7,015 nucleotides of DNA. Origin: Sedimentibacter sp. GTDB taxonomy: Bacteria > Bacillota > Clostridia > Tissierellales > Sedimentibacteraceae. The position numbers and the translations under genes were made by a program. This document shows positions 5,968 to 7,015 of this stretch, piece after piece (position 1 is the first letter of the stretch; each line of letters opens with the position of its first letter). Under the pieces are notes generated by a model. It ran no database searches and was not told the origin of the DNA. It saw nothing but the letters and a program-made list of their open reading frames with translations. The DNA is taken from positions 1-7,015 of the forward strand of contig JAQSYS010000090.1 of the NCBI GenBank assembly GCA_029256005.1, in the 5' to 3' direction.

Positions 5968-6327
5968 TTATGAATTACATTTTACACGTCTACATCTTCG
6001 GCAATTACCAAGTTCACACTTCTTTTCATCATCATTGCAAAGTATGTAATCTCCACCCTCAATTTTAAGTACTTTTCCATTTACAAGGGATTCTGCAATT
6101 TTTCTTCTGGCCTCACTGTAAATACCTTGAATTGTAGTGCGAGCAACGTTCATTTTATTAGCACATTCCAATTGAGATAATCCTACAAGGTCCATCAACC
6201 TTATGGTTTCATATTCATCCACGGTCATTATTATAAAACTGTCACAATTAGCAGCAGAATCTAAATGTCCAAACCTGTTGCTTTCCGGAAGGAAGCATAC
6301 ATTTCTCCATTTCCTTGGTCTTGGCAA
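5968..6327 (-). CDS. DUF134 (UPF0251) family HTH regulator with cysteine-rich tail
   Basis: A 119-residue protein that matches the DUF134 family from end to end. It opens with MPRPRKWR, followed by the family segment MTVDEYETIRLMDLVGLSQ (residues 34-52) and a helix-turn-helix resembling sigma region 4 (about 48-78, LECANKMNVARTTIQGIY). The end is cysteine-rich: C97, then C104-x4-C109-x2-C112-x4-C117, among arginines and lysines, which could bind a metal or Fe-S cluster. The start codon is TTG; AGAGGTG about 8 nt upstream supports it, and MPRPRKW is the usual family N-terminus. The gene has its own promoter with a CATATG palindrome just after the start of transcription. The same palindrome flanks both NifX-like promoters downstream, so the protein is the nearest candidate regulator of that cluster and of itself. 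DUF134 genes commonly sit beside NifX/MinD clusters. Direct DNA binding is inferred. Confidence 0.92.
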   Translation of the reverse strand: MPRPRKWRNVCFLPESNRFGHLDSAANCDSFIIMTVDEYETIRLMDLVGLSQLECANKMNVARTTIQGIYSEARRKIAESLVNGKVLKIEGGDYILCNDDEKKCELGNCRRCRRVKCNS

Positions 6328-6357
6328 TTTTCTTTCACCTCTTTTAAACTATAATAA

Positions 6358-6371
6358 TTGTCATATGTCAT
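6358..6371. promoter_or_regulatory. Putative operator, site 5 (DUF134 promoter)
   Basis: TTGTCATATGTCAT on the plus strand, with the CATATG core at 6362-6367. It differs from the shared consensus TTGACATATGTCAA at two positions. It sits 9 nt downstream of the -10 box, at about +4 to +17. Its placement before the DUF134 gene suggests autoregulation if the DUF134 protein is the binder. Confidence 0.7.
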
Positions 6372-6380
6372 TTATTTTTT

Positions 6381-6408
6381 ATTATATAGTTTTTATCAAC
6401 CCAGTCAA
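6381..6408 (-). promoter_or_regulatory. Predicted sigma-A promoter of the DUF134 gene
   Basis: On the minus strand, TTGACT (6408-6403), a 16-bp spacer and TATAAT (6386-6381) match a housekeeping promoter well. Transcription should begin near 6374, giving a leader of about 47 nt. The promoter starts just after the terminator of the preceding gene. A CATATG-centred operator lies 9 nt downstream of the -10 box, where a bound protein would block initiation or early elongation. Predicted from sequence only. Confidence 0.75.
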
Positions 6409-6426
6409 CAATTATTTTCTATGTAA

Positions 6427-6476
6427 TAAAAAAATGCCTAAAATCTTCAATATAACAATTAAGGATTTTAAGCATT
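6427..6476 (-). terminator. Intrinsic terminator after the glutamate-synthase-like gene
   Basis: Arms at 6433-6445 and 6464-6476 form a 13-bp stem in minus-strand RNA, with one G-U pair that would be a mismatch if read from the plus strand. The loop is 18 nt. A run of seven U residues follows in the minus direction (plus-strand A-run at 6428-6434). It lies 20 nt after the stop codon of the upstream gene and separates it from the DUF134 promoter. Confidence 0.85.
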
Positions 6477-6495
6477 CTTTATTACACATTATAAA

Positions 6496-7015
6496 CTACA
6501 ACTTTTCCAACTCTCTTACCAAAATGTCATCATAAGTATCAAGGCATGTTACTTGTGCTGCAAGTTCAGTCATAGGGATTATATCACTTCTGTCTATGTA
6601 ACTTAATTTGAACTTTCGGTTTAAAGCCATGAGCTGTTTTATTCCTGCTGTCAATCTGTTTATATAAGAATAAACGCCAATGGCACCTGCTGATATATCT
6701 GCAGCATTTTCATAATACAACTTTAGTTCCCTGATATCTGCAAATATTTCTTCCTTTGTACTGCCAAAGCGCTGGATTTCCTTTGGTACTGTGTCTGAAT
6801 TAATCAATTCTTCTACTTTTTTGCCGGCCATTGCAGCTGCCATGGCTGCTCTTCCTACAGCAACAAAGTTTATGTATGGAGCTCCAAGAGACAATCCTTT
6901 ATAAATCTGGTCTTCCGATGCAAATCCTCCTGCAATGGCAATTTGAGGAAGATTATAATTCTTAAATTTGAATTTTTTCAACATATCATAGAGCATGCTT
7001 TCCAAATAAACTGTT
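6496..7015 (-). CDS. FMN-binding glutamate-synthase-like protein, C-terminal part (partial)
   Basis: The frame is open to the right edge, so only the last 172 residues are visible and the true start lies outside the window. The visible part is the end of a TIM barrel. It has the strand-loop IAIAGGFAS (G29-G30 of the visible part) and, about 25 residues on, NFVAVGRAAM, the two phosphate-gripping loops typical of FMN-binding glutamate synthase domains. A helical tail follows (GVYSYINRLTAGIKQLMA), seen in stand-alone 'glutamate synthase-related' proteins of Clostridia and archaea. The cysteine cluster that holds the 3Fe-4S centre in classical GltB should follow the VGRA loop, but here that segment is alanine-rich and the whole visible part has a single cysteine. 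It may therefore be a flavin oxidoreductase of unknown substrate rather than a true glutamate synthase. It ends in TAG before an intrinsic terminator and shows no operon link to the genes after it. Family assignment is fairly secure; function is not. Confidence 0.8.
   Translation of the reverse strand, partial: TVYLESMLYDMLKKFKFKNYNLPQIAIAGGFASEDQIYKGLSLGAPYINFVAVGRAAMAAAMAGKKVEELINSDTVPKEIQRFGSTKEEIFADIRELKLYYENAADISAGAIGVYSYINRLTAGIKQLMALNRKFKLSYIDRSDIIPMTELAAQVTCLDTYDDILVRELEKL

Noticed and set aside
7003..7005. TTG at 7005 as the start of the glutamate-synthase-like gene.
   Set aside because: The frame stays open to the window edge and the visible part begins inside a TIM barrel, so the true start lies outside.

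Overview
The window is AT-rich, every gene lies on the minus strand, ribosome-binding sites are strong (GGAGG), and TTG is used as a start at least once. With an FMN/FAD lipoprotein reductase and a YesN-type response regulator, this points to an anaerobic Gram-positive bacterium of the Clostridia type. The genus cannot be fixed from the sequence. Genes are described in transcription order, so coordinates fall.

Right edge (7015-6496): the 3' end of a stand-alone FMN-binding glutamate-synthase-like gene, closed by an intrinsic terminator (6427-6476). Next comes a small DUF134/UPF0251 regulator (6327-5968) with its own promoter, then an orphan receiver-AraC response regulator (5879-5130). After that is a 608-residue secreted lipoprotein (5008-3182) carrying an FMN-binding domain and a fumarate/urocanate-reductase-like FAD domain, ended by a clear terminator (3135-3171).

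Left part (2947-16): five genes forming a P-loop ATPase / NifX-like cluster of the kind known from the 'orange protein' (ORP) locus of Desulfovibrio and related loci in Clostridia. The order is NifX-like A, NifX-like B, ferredoxin-MinD ATPase 1, ferredoxin-MinD ATPase 2, NifX-like C. B to C are tightly packed: stops and starts lie within 1 nt of each other, or overlap by 1 or 23 nt. No nitrogenase gene is present, so a FeMo-cofactor role is not implied. A role in binding or building a metal or Fe-S cluster is the reasonable inference.

The main discovery is a shared control signal. A palindrome close to TTGACATATGTCAA occurs five times, always in promoter regions: twice before NifX-like A, twice before NifX-like B, and once before the DUF134 gene. 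In the two NifX promoters the upstream copy contains the -35 hexamer TTGACA. In all three promoters a copy sits 8-10 nt downstream of the -10 box, just past the expected start of transcription. The centres of the paired sites are 37 and 38 bp apart. This looks like one small regulon joining the DUF134 protein to the NifX/MinD cluster. The response regulator and the flavoprotein between them lack the signal and appear to be a separate unit. The DUF134 protein, with a C-terminal cysteine cluster, is the local candidate for the DNA-binding factor. The site also has the TTGAC-N4-GTCAA layout used by Crp/Fnr-family regulators, so a factor encoded elsewhere is a real alternative.
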